From DATJPD01 sp035506575 (GTDB lineage: Bacteria; Pseudomonadota; Alphaproteobacteria; CACIAM-22H2): 64,000 nucleotides of DNA. Under the pieces are notes generated by a model. That model made no database searches. It saw only the letters and a list, made by a program, of their open reading frames with translations, and was not told where the DNA came from. The DNA is taken from assembly GCA_035506575.1 (NCBI GenBank), contig DATJPD010000055.1, positions 1 through 64,000 on the forward strand, in the 5' to 3' direction. How positions within the stretch are numbered: position 1 is the first letter of the stretch; each line of letters starts with the position of its first letter. Shown piece by piece: positions 43,442 to 52,036 of this stretch. The position numbers and the translations under genes were made by a program.

Positions 43442-43545
43442 CGTCATGCCCGGACTTGTTCCGGGCATCCACGTCGATCCGCGAACATAGATATCTACGA
43501 ATTGCGCGCCGACGTGGATGGCCGGGACGGAGCCCGGCCATGACG
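43442..43545. repeat. 104-bp palindromic intergenic repeat
   Basis: Starts CGTCATG (43442) and ends CATGACG (43545). Inside, ATCCACGTC (43467-43475) is the exact complement of GACGTGGAT (43511-43519), and CCCGGA...TCCGGG forms a side stem. The pattern, GTCATGCCCGGacttgttCCGGGCATCCACG-like, is typical of dispersed repeats in Hyphomicrobiales genomes. It lies between two permease genes of one operon. Confidence 0.75.
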
Positions 43546-43596
43546 CCAGGGAATGGCACATCAAGTCGCTGATGCATCGCGGCACACATTACAGCG

Positions 43597-44352
43597 CTAC
43601 TCCGCCTTCAGCCGCGATTCCGCGGCATAGACGAGGAGGTTGAGGATCAAGGTCGCGAGCACCACGAAGACGATCCACGCGTACATGCGCGCGGTGTCCA
43701 TCAGCTCGGCCGCGAGCGCGATGGACCGGCCGATGCCGGCGGCCGACGCCAGGGTTTCGCCGCCCAGCACCGAGGCGATGCAGATGAAGAAGCCGATGCG
43801 CAGGCCCGTGATCGTCACCGGCAGAGCCGCGGGCAGATACACGTGGCGCAGCTGCTGCAGCCCGGAGGCGCCCATCGACTGCAGCGAGCGCAGGTAGAGC
43901 TTGTCGACATTCGAAAACGCCGCGATCGTGTTGAGCGCGATGGGGAAGAACGCGTACACGGCGCCGTACGCCACCTTCGAGGCGGGCCCGATGCCGAAGA
44001 AGAGGATGAACAGCGGAAAGAACATGGTGATCGGGATCGCGAACAGGCCCGACAGCATCGGCTCGAACAGCCGCGAAAGGCCGCTGGAGCGCGCGATCAG
44101 GAACCCCACCGCGATCCCGGCCACGGCGGCCATGGCATAGGCTTCGGCGATGGTCGCCAGCGTGATCTTGGCCGCCGCCCACAGCGCCCCCGAGGCGGCG
44201 ATCGCCTGAAGGCTCGTCCACACCCGATCCGGTGCCGGCAGGAACAGGCTCAACACCCGCGAGCCGTGGGTGACATACGCCCAGCCGCCGAACAGCCCGA
44301 GCACGACTGCCACTTGGATAGACGCCGCGAAGATGCGCTGGCCGGTGCGCAT
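43597..44352 (-). CDS. ABC transporter permease (SsuC/TauC type), second
   Basis: 251 aa, about six helices; EAA loop LRSLQSMGASGLQQLRHVYLPAAL. Differs from the partner permease, as in NMT1/SsuA-type importers with two membrane subunits. Flanked on both sides by palindromic repeats, yet it shares the operon direction. Confidence 0.88.
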   Translation of the reverse strand: MRTGQRIFAASIQVAVVLGLFGGWAYVTHGSRVLSLFLPAPDRVWTSLQAIAASGALWAAAKITLATIAEAYAMAAVAGIAVGFLIARSSGLSRLFEPMLSGLFAIPITMFFPLFILFFGIGPASKVAYGAVYAFFPIALNTIAAFSNVDKLYLRSLQSMGASGLQQLRHVYLPAALPVTITGLRIGFFICIASVLGGETLASAAGIGRSIALAAELMDTARMYAWIVFVVLATLILNLLVYAAESRLKAE

Positions 44353-44388
44353 CGCTACCGCTCGCCACGGCAGCGACCGTCGGGCCTA

Positions 44389-44564
44389 CCCCTCACCCGC
44401 TCGCCGACTTGCGCCGCGTCGCCGGCCTTCAGGCCGTCGACGGGCGCAAAGAAAAGACTGGGCGCGACCTCTCCCGCAAGGGGAGAGGTGATTTTGCAGC
44501 GCGCCAACGCCCCCCTCTCCCCTTGAGGGAGAGGGCAGCGCGCGAGAGCGCGCGGGGTGAGGGG
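44389..44564. repeat. 176-bp repeat, copy 1 (CCCCTCACCC / GGGTGAGGGG ends)
   Basis: Bounded by the inverted pair CCCCTCACCC (44389-44398) and GGGTGAGGGG (44555-44564). Contains CTCTCCCGCAAGGGGAGAGG and CCCTCTCCCCTTGAGGGAGAGGG palindromes and GGCAGCGCGCGAGAGCGCGC. A second copy lies at 50020-50144 in the same orientation, sharing the right-hand ~35 bases and the CTCTCCCC palindromes. A non-coding dispersed repeat. Confidence 0.8.
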
Positions 44565-44580
44565 TTGCCGCGTCACAGAC

Positions 44581-45405
44581 CTATGATCCCTGGTGCTCGC
44601 CCGCGTCGCGCGCCTGGCGCATCGCCTCGACGGTCTGGCGGATTTCGTCGCGCAACGTGGCGAACAGCTCGTTGCGGATGCGCCCGAACCCGTCGGCGAG
44701 CATGAAGTCGGGCGAGCGCGGATGGGCTTCCGGGACCGTGATCTCGGCCTTGATGCGCCCCGGCCGCGCGGTCATCACCACGATGCGGTCGGCGAGGAAC
44801 ACTGCTTCGGACAGCGAATGCGTGACGAACACGATCGTTTTGCCGGTGCGCGCCAGGAGCACCGACAGGTCCTCGCCCAGCACCATGCGCGTCTGCTCGT
44901 CGAGGGCGGCGAAGGGCTCGTCCATCAGCAGGATGTCGGTGCCGAGGCAGATGCCGCGCGCGACGTTGATGCGCTGCTTCATGCCGACCGAGAGCTGGTT
45001 CGGGTGATGGTTCGCGAACTGCGCCATGCCGACCGACGACAGCGCATTCATGGCGCGGTCCTGCCAGTCGGTCGCGTATCCTTGCAGCTTGAGGGCGAGA
45101 CGGAAATTCTCCAGCACCGTGTACCAGGGGAGCAGCGTGCTCTCCTGGAACACGAACGCGATCTGGCGCGGCTGCGGCCCGCGCACCGCGATCCCGTTCA
45201 CGGTGACGGCCCCTGCGCTGGCCTCGATCAGCCCGCCGATGATTCCGAGGAGGGTGCTCTTGCCGCACCCCGACGGGCCCAGCAAGCAGACGAATTCGCC
45301 TTTGCGGATGTCGACCGACACCGCATCGAGGGCCGTGACCTGCTGGTCCGTGCGCCGGCCGGCATAGGTCTTGGACACGCGATCGACGGCGATCGCGACT
45401 GGCAT
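44581..45405 (-). CDS. ABC transporter ATP-binding protein (SsuB/TauB/NitD type)
   Basis: 274 aa: Walker A LGPSGCGKSTLLG, Q-loop FVFQESTLLPW, signature LSVGMKQRINVARGI, Walker B ILLMDEPFAAL and the VTHSLSEAVFLADRI switch. Energises the two permeases downstream. Signature LSVGM is slightly non-canonical but common in this subfamily. Confidence 0.92.
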   Translation of the reverse strand: MPVAIAVDRVSKTYAGRRTDQQVTALDAVSVDIRKGEFVCLLGPSGCGKSTLLGIIGGLIEASAGAVTVNGIAVRGPQPRQIAFVFQESTLLPWYTVLENFRLALKLQGYATDWQDRAMNALSSVGMAQFANHHPNQLSVGMKQRINVARGICLGTDILLMDEPFAALDEQTRMVLGEDLSVLLARTGKTIVFVTHSLSEAVFLADRIVVMTARPGRIKAEITVPEAHPRSPDFMLADGFGRIRNELFATLRDEIRQTVEAMRQARDAGEHQGS

Positions 45406-45452
45406 GTCGGCTGCGGCGCGCGCGGGGCTTGCGGGTTTGAGACGAACGTCGA

Positions 45453-46442
45453 TCAGAATTTCACCGGGACGAACTGGCTGGTGTACAGCGTCTTCGGATC
45501 GGGCTCGAAGTCCAGGATCCCCAGCTCCTTGAGCGAGCGGCGGATCACCTCGACCGCCTTCGGGTCGAACGTGCCGTCGGTCGAGAAAGCGGAGAGCTGC
45601 ACGTCGTAGACCTTGGCCGCGACCGCCTCGGACACGCCGATGGTCTTGGCCTCGGATTTGACGGTGAAGTCCTTGTGCGTCTTCACGTACGCGATCGTCT
45701 TGAACAAAGCTCGCAGATAGCGCTTCAGGACGTCGGGCCGGTTCTTGATCATGTCATCGGTGGCGAAGATCACGTGCGTGTAGAAATCGTGCACGAGGTC
45801 GCCGAAGAAGAGCACGTTCTTGGCCTTGTTCTGGTCTTCGAGCTCGTAGCCGGTCGCCGCCTCGACGATCATCCCGTCGAGTTCGCCGCGCTCCATCGCC
45901 GCAAGCCGCGCCTGGTTCGAGCCGAGCGGCATCACGACGATACCGTCGCTGCCCCAGCCTTGCTGGCGCGAGGTCTCGCGCGTCAGCCAGTCGGTGAGCG
46001 ATCCGAGGGTCGTGACGCCGATCCGCTTGCCCTTGAGGTCGGCCGCCGTATGGATCGGCGAGTTCATCGGGACGCAGAGCGCCAGGTTCTGCGGCGCTCC
46101 ATAGAACGCTGCCACGGCGATCGCCGGCACGTTTTTGGCGTGGAAGCCCATGGCCGGGCCGGACCCGAAGCCGACGTCGACCGCACCGGTCGCCAGTGCC
46201 TGCTGCAGCTGCGCGTCGCCCCGGAAGCTCGCGACCTGGAGGTCGATCCCCTCCTGCTCGAAGATCTTGGCCTCGATGCCGACTTCGGCGATGCCGAAGG
46301 CAAACGAATTGGACACGGCCTTGCCGAGGTTGACCTTGTCGAGGGCCAGGGCCGGGCCGACTGACAGAACGGTCAGGACGACCGCCGCGGCGAACCCGCC
46401 GATCCCGGTGCGCCAATGTGGGGTCTCGGCCATGCCGGTCAT
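45453..46442 (-). CDS. ABC transporter substrate-binding protein (NMT1/SsuA type)
   Basis: 329 aa from ATG at 46442, with Shine-Dalgarno GGAGGAGAG upstream; the longer frame to 46475 is rejected. Signal peptide (about 1-33, ending GPALA), then the type 2 periplasmic fold (VNLGKAVSNSFAFGIAEV, VDVGFGSGPAMGFHA, GVTTLGSLTDWLTRE). First gene of the ABC - hyuAB - M24 operon. Substrate unknown; a nitrogen-containing cyclic compound is plausible from context. Confidence 0.88.
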   Translation of the reverse strand: MTGMAETPHWRTGIGGFAAAVVLTVLSVGPALALDKVNLGKAVSNSFAFGIAEVGIEAKIFEQEGIDLQVASFRGDAQLQQALATGAVDVGFGSGPAMGFHAKNVPAIAVAAFYGAPQNLALCVPMNSPIHTAADLKGKRIGVTTLGSLTDWLTRETSRQQGWGSDGIVVMPLGSNQARLAAMERGELDGMIVEAATGYELEDQNKAKNVLFFGDLVHDFYTHVIFATDDMIKNRPDVLKRYLRALFKTIAYVKTHKDFTVKSEAKTIGVSEAVAAKVYDVQLSAFSTDGTFDPKAVEVIRRSLKELGILDFEPDPKTLYTSQFVPVKF

Positions 46443-46532
46443 GCGCTCTCCTCCCTCAATTCTTACGGCGCACAATCGCTCGCGGCCGGGCGCTTGGCAA
46501 GCGGCCGTTGCACATGGCAGAACGCTGATAAC

Positions 46533-46967
46533 CTAGGCTTTTTTGAGCTCCGCCAGCCCCTGAAGAGCGGCGAGATAGCCGTACGCGCCAAGCCCGCAGA
46601 TCACCGCCTTGGCGATCGGCGAGATCTTCGAGTTGTGGTAGGTCGCCTCGCGCGCGTGGATGTTCGAGATGTGCACCTCGATGATCGGGCCCTTGAACAT
46701 CTTGAGCGCGTCCATCAGCGACACCGAGGTGAAGGTGTAGCCCGCCGGGTTGATGACGATCGCATCCGCGGTCTCGCGCGCCGCCTGCACCCAGTCGATG
46801 AGCTGGCCCTCGTGGTTCGACTGGTGGAAGTCGATGGTCATGTCGGCGGTCTTGGCGAAGGCGCGGCAGTTCGCCTCGATCTGCGCCAAGGTCGTCGAGC
46901 CGTAGATGTGCGGCTCGCGCACGCCGAGCAGGTTGAGGTTGGGCCCGTTGAGGATCATCACGCGCAT
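46533..46967 (-). CDS. AroQ-like (type II 3-dehydroquinase fold) protein with altered active site
   Basis: 144 aa with the whole dodecameric type II fold pattern: LNGPNLNLLGVREPHIYG, HQSNHEGQLIDW, NPAGYTFTSVSLMDAL, EVHISNIHARE, GLGAYGYLAAL. Compared with Mycobacterium tuberculosis AroQ (from memory), R19, Y24, N75, D88 and H101 are kept (R17, Y22, N73, D86, H99), but H81 is F79 and R112 is Y110. A paralogue with a different substrate is therefore likely. 90 bases upstream of the ABC operon on the same strand. Confidence 0.75.
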   Translation of the reverse strand: MRVMILNGPNLNLLGVREPHIYGSTTLAQIEANCRAFAKTADMTIDFHQSNHEGQLIDWVQAARETADAIVINPAGYTFTSVSLMDALKMFKGPIIEVHISNIHAREATYHNSKISPIAKAVICGLGAYGYLAALQGLAELKKA

Positions 46968-47207
46968 GGCAGGTCCTTATACGCGGCGCTGACCAATTTT
47001 GGGTCGGACGCTCAAGCCCTTGGAATCGGCCTCGTATTTATTGCAGCGCGATTCGAAAAAATCACGTCTGCAACCAAAATCGCACCCATTTTGTCTGACC
47101 GTTCAAAGGCTTCTTCGGATTGTTGTTTATTGCAGCGAATTTCGGGGTGATATCCCCGGGCGCCCAGGTCGGAGCATCTGTCTCCGACCCGCGTACCCTG
47201 CCGCGTC
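46968..47207. other. AT-rich spacer with a 12-bp direct repeat and a hairpin
   Basis: TTTATTGCAGCG occurs at 47037-47048 and again at 47126-47137. GGTCGGAG-CATCTGT-CTCCGACC forms an 8-bp hairpin at 47167-47189, without a T-tract, just past the stop of the next minus-strand gene. Base composition is unlike the flanking genes. No ORF is convincing; a degraded element or regulatory region. Confidence 0.5.
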
Positions 47208-48380
47208 TCACGGATTGAGCTCGTGCCACGGCTCCTTCACGTTCTTGATGACGTCGAATTCCTTGTTGAACATGACGCCGTTCTCTTTGACCACCTTGCG
47301 GATATAAATGTTGTTGATCGCCTCGCGCGTGCGTCCGTCGATCGAGATCTCGCCGCGCGGGCTCTGCCATTTGTATCCCTTGATGGACTCGACAGCCGCC
47401 TTGCCGTCGCGCTTGCCGTTGGTCGCCTCGACCATGTGGAAGATGATTTCCATGCCGTCATAGGCGGCCACGGCCGCGAGGCCGGGCAGCTCGTTGTTGT
47501 ACTTGGCCTTGTAGGCCGCGACGAACGCCTTGTTGGTCGGGTTGTCGAGGAACGGCCCGTAATGGATGGCGGTGATCACGCCGAGTGCCGCGTCGCCCTC
47601 GGCCGGCAGGTCGACCTCCTGCGTTTCGGTGGTCGCGAAGAGCTGGATGCCGTCCTTGTCGAGACCGCGGTCGTGGAATGCCTTGACCCAGCCGACCGAC
47701 ATCGGCCCGAGCGGCATGAACGTGAACACGCAGCCGGGCTTCATGTCCTTGGCGCGCTGCAGATAGGTCGAGAAGTCGGTTGTGTCGAGCGGGATGCGGA
47801 CCTCGCCGGTCAACTTGCCCCCGCCAGCCTCGAAGCCCTTCTTGTAGGCATCGATCGCGTCTTGGCCCGGCGCATAGTCGGCCGCCGCCGTGACGCACTC
47901 TTTTTGCCCGTGCTGGGCGGCCCATTGCGCCAGGGGATAAGCGACCTGCCACTGCGTGAAGCTCGGCCGCACGTAAAGCGGCGACTTCTTCGTCACCACC
48001 GACGTTCCGGAGTTGAAGATGACGAACGGGATGTTCGCCTCGTCGATGAGATCCTGCACCGCCAGCACGGTCGGAGTGAATTCGAGCCCGCCGAGCACCG
48101 CCACGTTGTCGCGCACGATCAGCTCCTGGGCCAGCTGGCGGGCGCGCGGCGGCTGGTTGCCGCCCACGTCGCGGTAGAGCACCGTGATGTGGTGCGACCC
48201 GGCCATGGCCTTGTGCTGCTCCATGTAGAGGTCGACGGCCTGCGTGTATTCGTGTCCCCAGCTGGCGTAGGGGCCTGACGTGGTGACCAGGATTCCGACC
48301 TTGACCTCGTCCGCGCGTGCCAGGCCCGTGGCCAGCACGCAGCCTGCGATCGCAACGGCCGCAGCGCGCAACATGTTCAT
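47208..48380 (-). CDS. ABC transporter substrate-binding protein (LivK/amide type)
   Basis: 390 aa from ATG at 48380, with Shine-Dalgarno GGAGG 9 bases upstream. Signal peptide (about 1-25, ending GLARA), then the type 1 periplasmic fold (VGILVTTSGPYASWGHEY, RDVGGNQPPRARQLAQEL, VAAYDGMEIIFHM). Divergent from the Rieske gene and the livHMGF genes it must serve. Family members bind branched amino acids, amides or aromatic acids. Confidence 0.9.
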   Translation of the reverse strand: MNMLRAAAVAIAGCVLATGLARADEVKVGILVTTSGPYASWGHEYTQAVDLYMEQHKAMAGSHHITVLYRDVGGNQPPRARQLAQELIVRDNVAVLGGLEFTPTVLAVQDLIDEANIPFVIFNSGTSVVTKKSPLYVRPSFTQWQVAYPLAQWAAQHGQKECVTAAADYAPGQDAIDAYKKGFEAGGGKLTGEVRIPLDTTDFSTYLQRAKDMKPGCVFTFMPLGPMSVGWVKAFHDRGLDKDGIQLFATTETQEVDLPAEGDAALGVITAIHYGPFLDNPTNKAFVAAYKAKYNNELPGLAAVAAYDGMEIIFHMVEATNGKRDGKAAVESIKGYKWQSPRGEISIDGRTREAINNIYIRKVVKENGVMFNKEFDVIKNVKEPWHELNP

Positions 48381-48557
48381 AAGCGTGATCCTCCCTGAAG
48401 CCCGGCCCGCCTTGCCTCGCGGGTCCGATCGGCACCGGCACGATACCAAGTCCGGTTCTCCTGCGCCAATTCACCAGGCGTGGGACGAGACCCACGGCCG
48501 CCGGGGTGGCTTGCCCTGGCGGAGAGCCGGTGAGAGGATCGCGGCAAGGGAGGAACG

Positions 48558-49661
48558 ATGTTCCTGCAAAATGCCTGGTACGTGGCGGCCTGGGATCGCG
48601 AGATCGGCCGCACGCCGCTCGCGCGCACCATCCTGGGCGAGCCGGTCGTCTTCTATCGCAAGGAGGACGGTGCCCCGGTCGCCCTCGAAGACCGCTGCTG
48701 CCACCGCCACTTTCCGCTGTCGAAGGGTGCCGTGAGCGGCGACAATCTGCGCTGCGGCTATCACGGGCTGCTGTACGACACGAACGGGGCCTGCATCGAG
48801 GTTCCCGGGCAGCCGGCCATCCCGCCGGGGGCGCGGATCCGCTCCTATCCGGTCGTCGAGAAGTGGAACTGGATCTGGATCTGGATGGGCGAGCCGGCGC
48901 GCGCCGACGTGGCGCTCATTCCGGACTGGTGGTGGCCCGGGCATCCCGACTGGCGCTTCGTGCGCCCCGATCCGCTCTACATCAAGGCCAACTACCAGCT
49001 GATCAACGACAACGTGCTCGATGTGACGCATCTCGCCTACGTGCACGCGACGTCGATCGGCACGTCCGCGATCACGGAGTTCGCGGCGCATGTCGAGCAT
49101 GGCGAGCGTTTCGTCCGGCTGACGCGGCTCATCACCGACCGGCCGCCGCCGCCGCTCTACCAGCGGGCCGGCGGTTTCACCGGCAATGTCGACCGCGCCC
49201 AGATCGTCGAGCACGTCCCGCCGTGCTTCACGATCAATTATGCGGGATGCACGGCGGTCGGCAGCCGGGTGCCTCAGGGCGCGCGCGGCAAGAGCGTGGA
49301 CGCGATCACCCGCAGCACGGGCGAAGCGGCAGATCAGGCAAAGGCGGATCGGAAAATCGACCTGATGGCCCTGAGCGCGCCGACGCCCGAGACGGAAACC
49401 ACGACGCACTATTTCTTCGGGTTCGTGCGCAATTTCGGTCACGACGACCCGGCGATCGAGAAGATCCTCGCCGTGGACTTCGTGAACGTGTTCCGCGAGG
49501 ACCTGGCGGTCCTGGAGGCGCAGCAGGTGATGATGTCGCTGAAGCCGGGTGCGCCGCAGATCGACATCCGGGTCGACGCGGCGCCGCTGGCCGCACGGCG
49601 GATCCTGTCGGGATTGATCGCCGGCGAGCGGCCTGCCGCACCCGTGGCGGCCGCGCGCTGA
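48558..49661 (+). CDS. Rieske aromatic-ring oxygenase, alpha subunit
   Basis: 367 aa, vanillate O-demethylase/phthalate-type. Rieske centre C47-x-H49 (DRCCHRHFPL) and C66-x2-H69 (RCGYHG); mononuclear iron site around NDNVLDVTHLAYVH (D155, H158, H163). Good Shine-Dalgarno GGGAGGAAC. The reductase partner is not adjacent. Followed by an ABM-fold monooxygenase and a Liv importer, so an aromatic or heteroaromatic substrate is likely imported and then oxidised. Confidence 0.92.
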   Translation: MFLQNAWYVAAWDREIGRTPLARTILGEPVVFYRKEDGAPVALEDRCCHRHFPLSKGAVSGDNLRCGYHGLLYDTNGACIEVPGQPAIPPGARIRSYPVVEKWNWIWIWMGEPARADVALIPDWWWPGHPDWRFVRPDPLYIKANYQLINDNVLDVTHLAYVHATSIGTSAITEFAAHVEHGERFVRLTRLITDRPPPPLYQRAGGFTGNVDRAQIVEHVPPCFTINYAGCTAVGSRVPQGARGKSVDAITRSTGEAADQAKADRKIDLMALSAPTPETETTTHYFFGFVRNFGHDDPAIEKILAVDFVNVFREDLAVLEAQQVMMSLKPGAPQIDIRVDAAPLAARRILSGLIAGERPAAPVAAAR

Positions 49662-49690
49662 CGCAGGAGAGCAGGGGAGACGAGGGGGCC

Positions 49691-49990
49691 GTGCACGTCA
49701 TTGCCGTGAAGTGGAAGATCAAGCCCGAGCATGTGGCCGCCTTCGAAGCCGAGATGAAGGCGCATATCCGCGCCACAAGGCGCAGCGAGCCGGGCTGCCT
49801 CAGATTCGACGTCGCGGTCGACAAGGAGCAGCCCCGCACCTATCACCTGTTCGAGGTCTACGCCGACGACCAGGCGCTCGGCGCGCACGCCAAGTCGCCG
49901 ACGCTGGCGGCGCTGCGCGAGAAGGGCAAGGAGTGGGTCGAGGAGCGCTCCTACGCGACCGCGACGCTCTGGCCGGCAATCGACGGCTGA
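49691..49990 (+). CDS. antibiotic-biosynthesis-monooxygenase (ABM) domain protein
   Basis: 99 aa from GTG at 49691, preceded by purine-rich GAGGGGG; the frame runs on from a longer non-coding reading. ABM ferredoxin-like fold: VIAVKWKIKPEHVAAF, SEPGCLRFDVAVDKEQP, YHLFEVYADDQALGAHAKSP. Homologues oxidise quinols or act on aromatic intermediates (YgiN-like). Follows the Rieske gene by 29 bases. Confidence 0.8.
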   Translation: MHVIAVKWKIKPEHVAAFEAEMKAHIRATRRSEPGCLRFDVAVDKEQPRTYHLFEVYADDQALGAHAKSPTLAALREKGKEWVEERSYATATLWPAIDG

Positions 49991-50019
49991 CCTCTTGCAT
50001 GACCGATTCTCATGCGGAA

Positions 50020-50144
50020 CCCCTCACCCGCTCGCTGCCGCTCGCGGCCTCTCCCCCAAGGGGAGAGGCGATTTGGCCGCGCACCAACTTCCCCCTCTCC
50101 CCTTGCGGGAGAGGGCAGCGCGCGAGAGCGCGCGGGGTGAGGGG
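50020..50144. repeat. 125-bp repeat, copy 2 (CCCCTCACCC / GGGTGAGGGG ends)
   Basis: Same ends (50020-50029 and 50135-50144) and same right-hand part, GAGGGCAGCGCGCGAGAG followed by CGCGCGGGGTGAGGGG, as the copy at 44389-44564. The left part is shorter. Lies between the ABM gene and livH. Confidence 0.8.
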
Positions 50145-50182
50145 TGTGCGACGTTGACAGCGTCTGAAATCGTCTCGCTTCC

Positions 50183-51052
50183 GTGATCAACCTTTCGACG
50201 ATCGCGACCCTGCTGGTCGACGGGATCTCCTACGGCATGATCCTGTTCCTGATCTCGGCCGGGCTCACGGTGACGCTCGGGGTCATGCGCGTCGCCAATC
50301 TTGCTCATTGCGCCTTCGCGATGGTCGGCGGCTATCTGGCACTCGCGCTGGCGCAGTCCTGGGGCTGGAGCCTGCTGGCAGCGCTCCCGGTCGCCACGAT
50401 CCTCACCGTGGCCCTCGGCGCCGTGCTCGAGCGCACCGTCTATCGCTGGGTCTACGCCACGAGTCAGCTGGGGCAGATCCTGATGACGATCGGGCTGGTC
50501 TTCGTGATGATCGCGAGCGTCAATCTCGCGTTCGGCTCGTCCCTGCACACCTTGCCGATGCCGGCCTGGCTCGCGGGCACGTGGCAGACGCAGGCGTTCA
50601 CGCTCTCGGTCTATCGCGCCTTTCTCGTGGTGGTCAGCACGGGGCTTGCCGGCGCGTTGTGGGCCGTTCTGGAGTTCACCGAGTTCGGTGCCAAGCTGCG
50701 CGCGGCGGTCGACAATCCGCGCATGGCGCGCTGCGTCGGCATCGACGTGCCGCGGATCTTCGCCATCACCTTTGCCGGCGGCTGCGGCCTCGCCGCGATC
50801 GGCGGGGTGCTCGGCAACCAGATGCTGCCGCTCGAGCCGTGGTACGCGCTCAAATACCTGGTGCCGGTGCTGATCGTGGTCGCGGTAGGAGGGCTCGGCA
50901 GCCTCAGGGGCTCGTTCCTGTCGGCGCTGCTGCTCGGCCTCATCGACACGTTCGGCCGCTACTACATCCCGGCCGGCGGGGCGTTCATCATCTATGTCGC
51001 CGCCGCCGCGGCGCTTCTGTGGCGGCCCGAGGGGCTGTTCGCGCGGGCCTGA
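50183..51052 (+). CDS. livH: branched-chain amino acid-type ABC permease LivH
   Basis: 289 aa, about eight helices; VMRVANLAHCAFAMVGGYLAL near the start, and GKLRAAV-like EFGAKLRAAVDNPRMARCVGID loop, all typical of LivH. GTG start at 50183. Its stop overlaps livM. Carries substrate with LivM/LivG/LivF; cargo unknown. Confidence 0.9.
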   Translation: MINLSTIATLLVDGISYGMILFLISAGLTVTLGVMRVANLAHCAFAMVGGYLALALAQSWGWSLLAALPVATILTVALGAVLERTVYRWVYATSQLGQILMTIGLVFVMIASVNLAFGSSLHTLPMPAWLAGTWQTQAFTLSVYRAFLVVVSTGLAGALWAVLEFTEFGAKLRAAVDNPRMARCVGIDVPRIFAITFAGGCGLAAIGGVLGNQMLPLEPWYALKYLVPVLIVVAVGGLGSLRGSFLSALLLGLIDTFGRYYIPAGGAFIIYVAAAAALLWRPEGLFARA

Positions 51053-52035
51053 TGATGGGCACGGAGCCGCCAGCCCGTGACCTCGTCGCCCGCGCGTTCA
51101 CGCGGCACCACCTGTCCTGGGTCGATGCGCTGCCGTGGCTTGCCATCGCCGCGGTCTGGCTCGTCGCCGGCGACTACGTGCCGCTCGGCACGCAGGTGAT
51201 CATCATGATCATCTTCGCGCTGTCGCTCGACCTGGCGGTCGGCTATGGCGGCATCGACACGTTGGGCCACGCGGCCCTGTTCGGCAGCGGGGCCTACGCA
51301 GCCGGGCTTTACGCGCTCAACGTCTCGTCGGAGCCGGTCACGGGTCTGTTGGCGGCTGGTATCGCGGGTGCGGCCGTGGCGCTGGTCACCGGGCCCCTGG
51401 TGCTGCGCACGCGCGGCATCACGCAGGTGATGCTGACCCTGGCCGTGTCGACGGTTCTGCTCGAGATCGCCAACGCCTGGAAGCCGGTGACCGGCGGGGC
51501 CGACGGCCTCACGGGTTTTCGTATTGCTCCGGTGCTGGGGGCCTTCCGGTTCGATCTCGCCGGCAACACCGCCTATTGGTATGGCGCCGCGGTGTTGGCC
51601 GTGACCTTCTTCCTGTGCAAAGGGCTGGTGAATTCACCCTTCGGCCTGACCATCCGCGGCATCCGGGAGAATCCCGTCCGCATGCGGCTGCTGGGCGTGC
51701 CCGTGCGCCATCGGCTCCTGATGCTCTACACGATCTCGGGGTTTTTCGCCGGCTGGGCGGGAGGCCTGTCCGCCCAGGTCACCAAGCTCGTCGGGCTCGA
51801 CACCCTGGAGTTCGTCCTCTCCGGCAACGCGCTGGTGATGCTCATCCTCGGCGGAACGGGCTCGCTCTATGGGGCCATCGTCGGTGCCACGGTGTTCGTC
51901 GTCCTCTCGGACCGTGCCGCCGCGATCAACCCGTTCCACTGGCTGTTCGCGCTCGGGATCGTCCTCATCCTCGCTGTCCGCTATGCGCCCGCGGGGCTGG
52001 TCGGCCTGTTGCGGTTCCGCAAGGTGCCGCGCTGA
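51052..52035 (+). CDS. livM: branched-chain amino acid-type ABC permease LivM
   Basis: 327 aa from ATG at 51052, which overlaps the livH stop; 51055 is also possible. About eight to ten helices, with AVGYGGIDTLGHAALFGSGAYAAG, SPFGLTIRGIRENPVRM and GGTGSLYGAIVGA, the LivM signatures. Pairs with LivH. Confidence 0.9.
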   Translation: MMGTEPPARDLVARAFTRHHLSWVDALPWLAIAAVWLVAGDYVPLGTQVIIMIIFALSLDLAVGYGGIDTLGHAALFGSGAYAAGLYALNVSSEPVTGLLAAGIAGAAVALVTGPLVLRTRGITQVMLTLAVSTVLLEIANAWKPVTGGADGLTGFRIAPVLGAFRFDLAGNTAYWYGAAVLAVTFFLCKGLVNSPFGLTIRGIRENPVRMRLLGVPVRHRLLMLYTISGFFAGWAGGLSAQVTKLVGLDTLEFVLSGNALVMLILGGTGSLYGAIVGATVFVVLSDRAAAINPFHWLFALGIVLILAVRYAPAGLVGLLRFRKVPR

Positions 52036-52036
52036 C

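Noticed and set aside
50154..50182. TTGACA upstream of livH as a -35 box
   Set aside because: The matching -10 position reads GCTTCC and would be only bases from the start codon.
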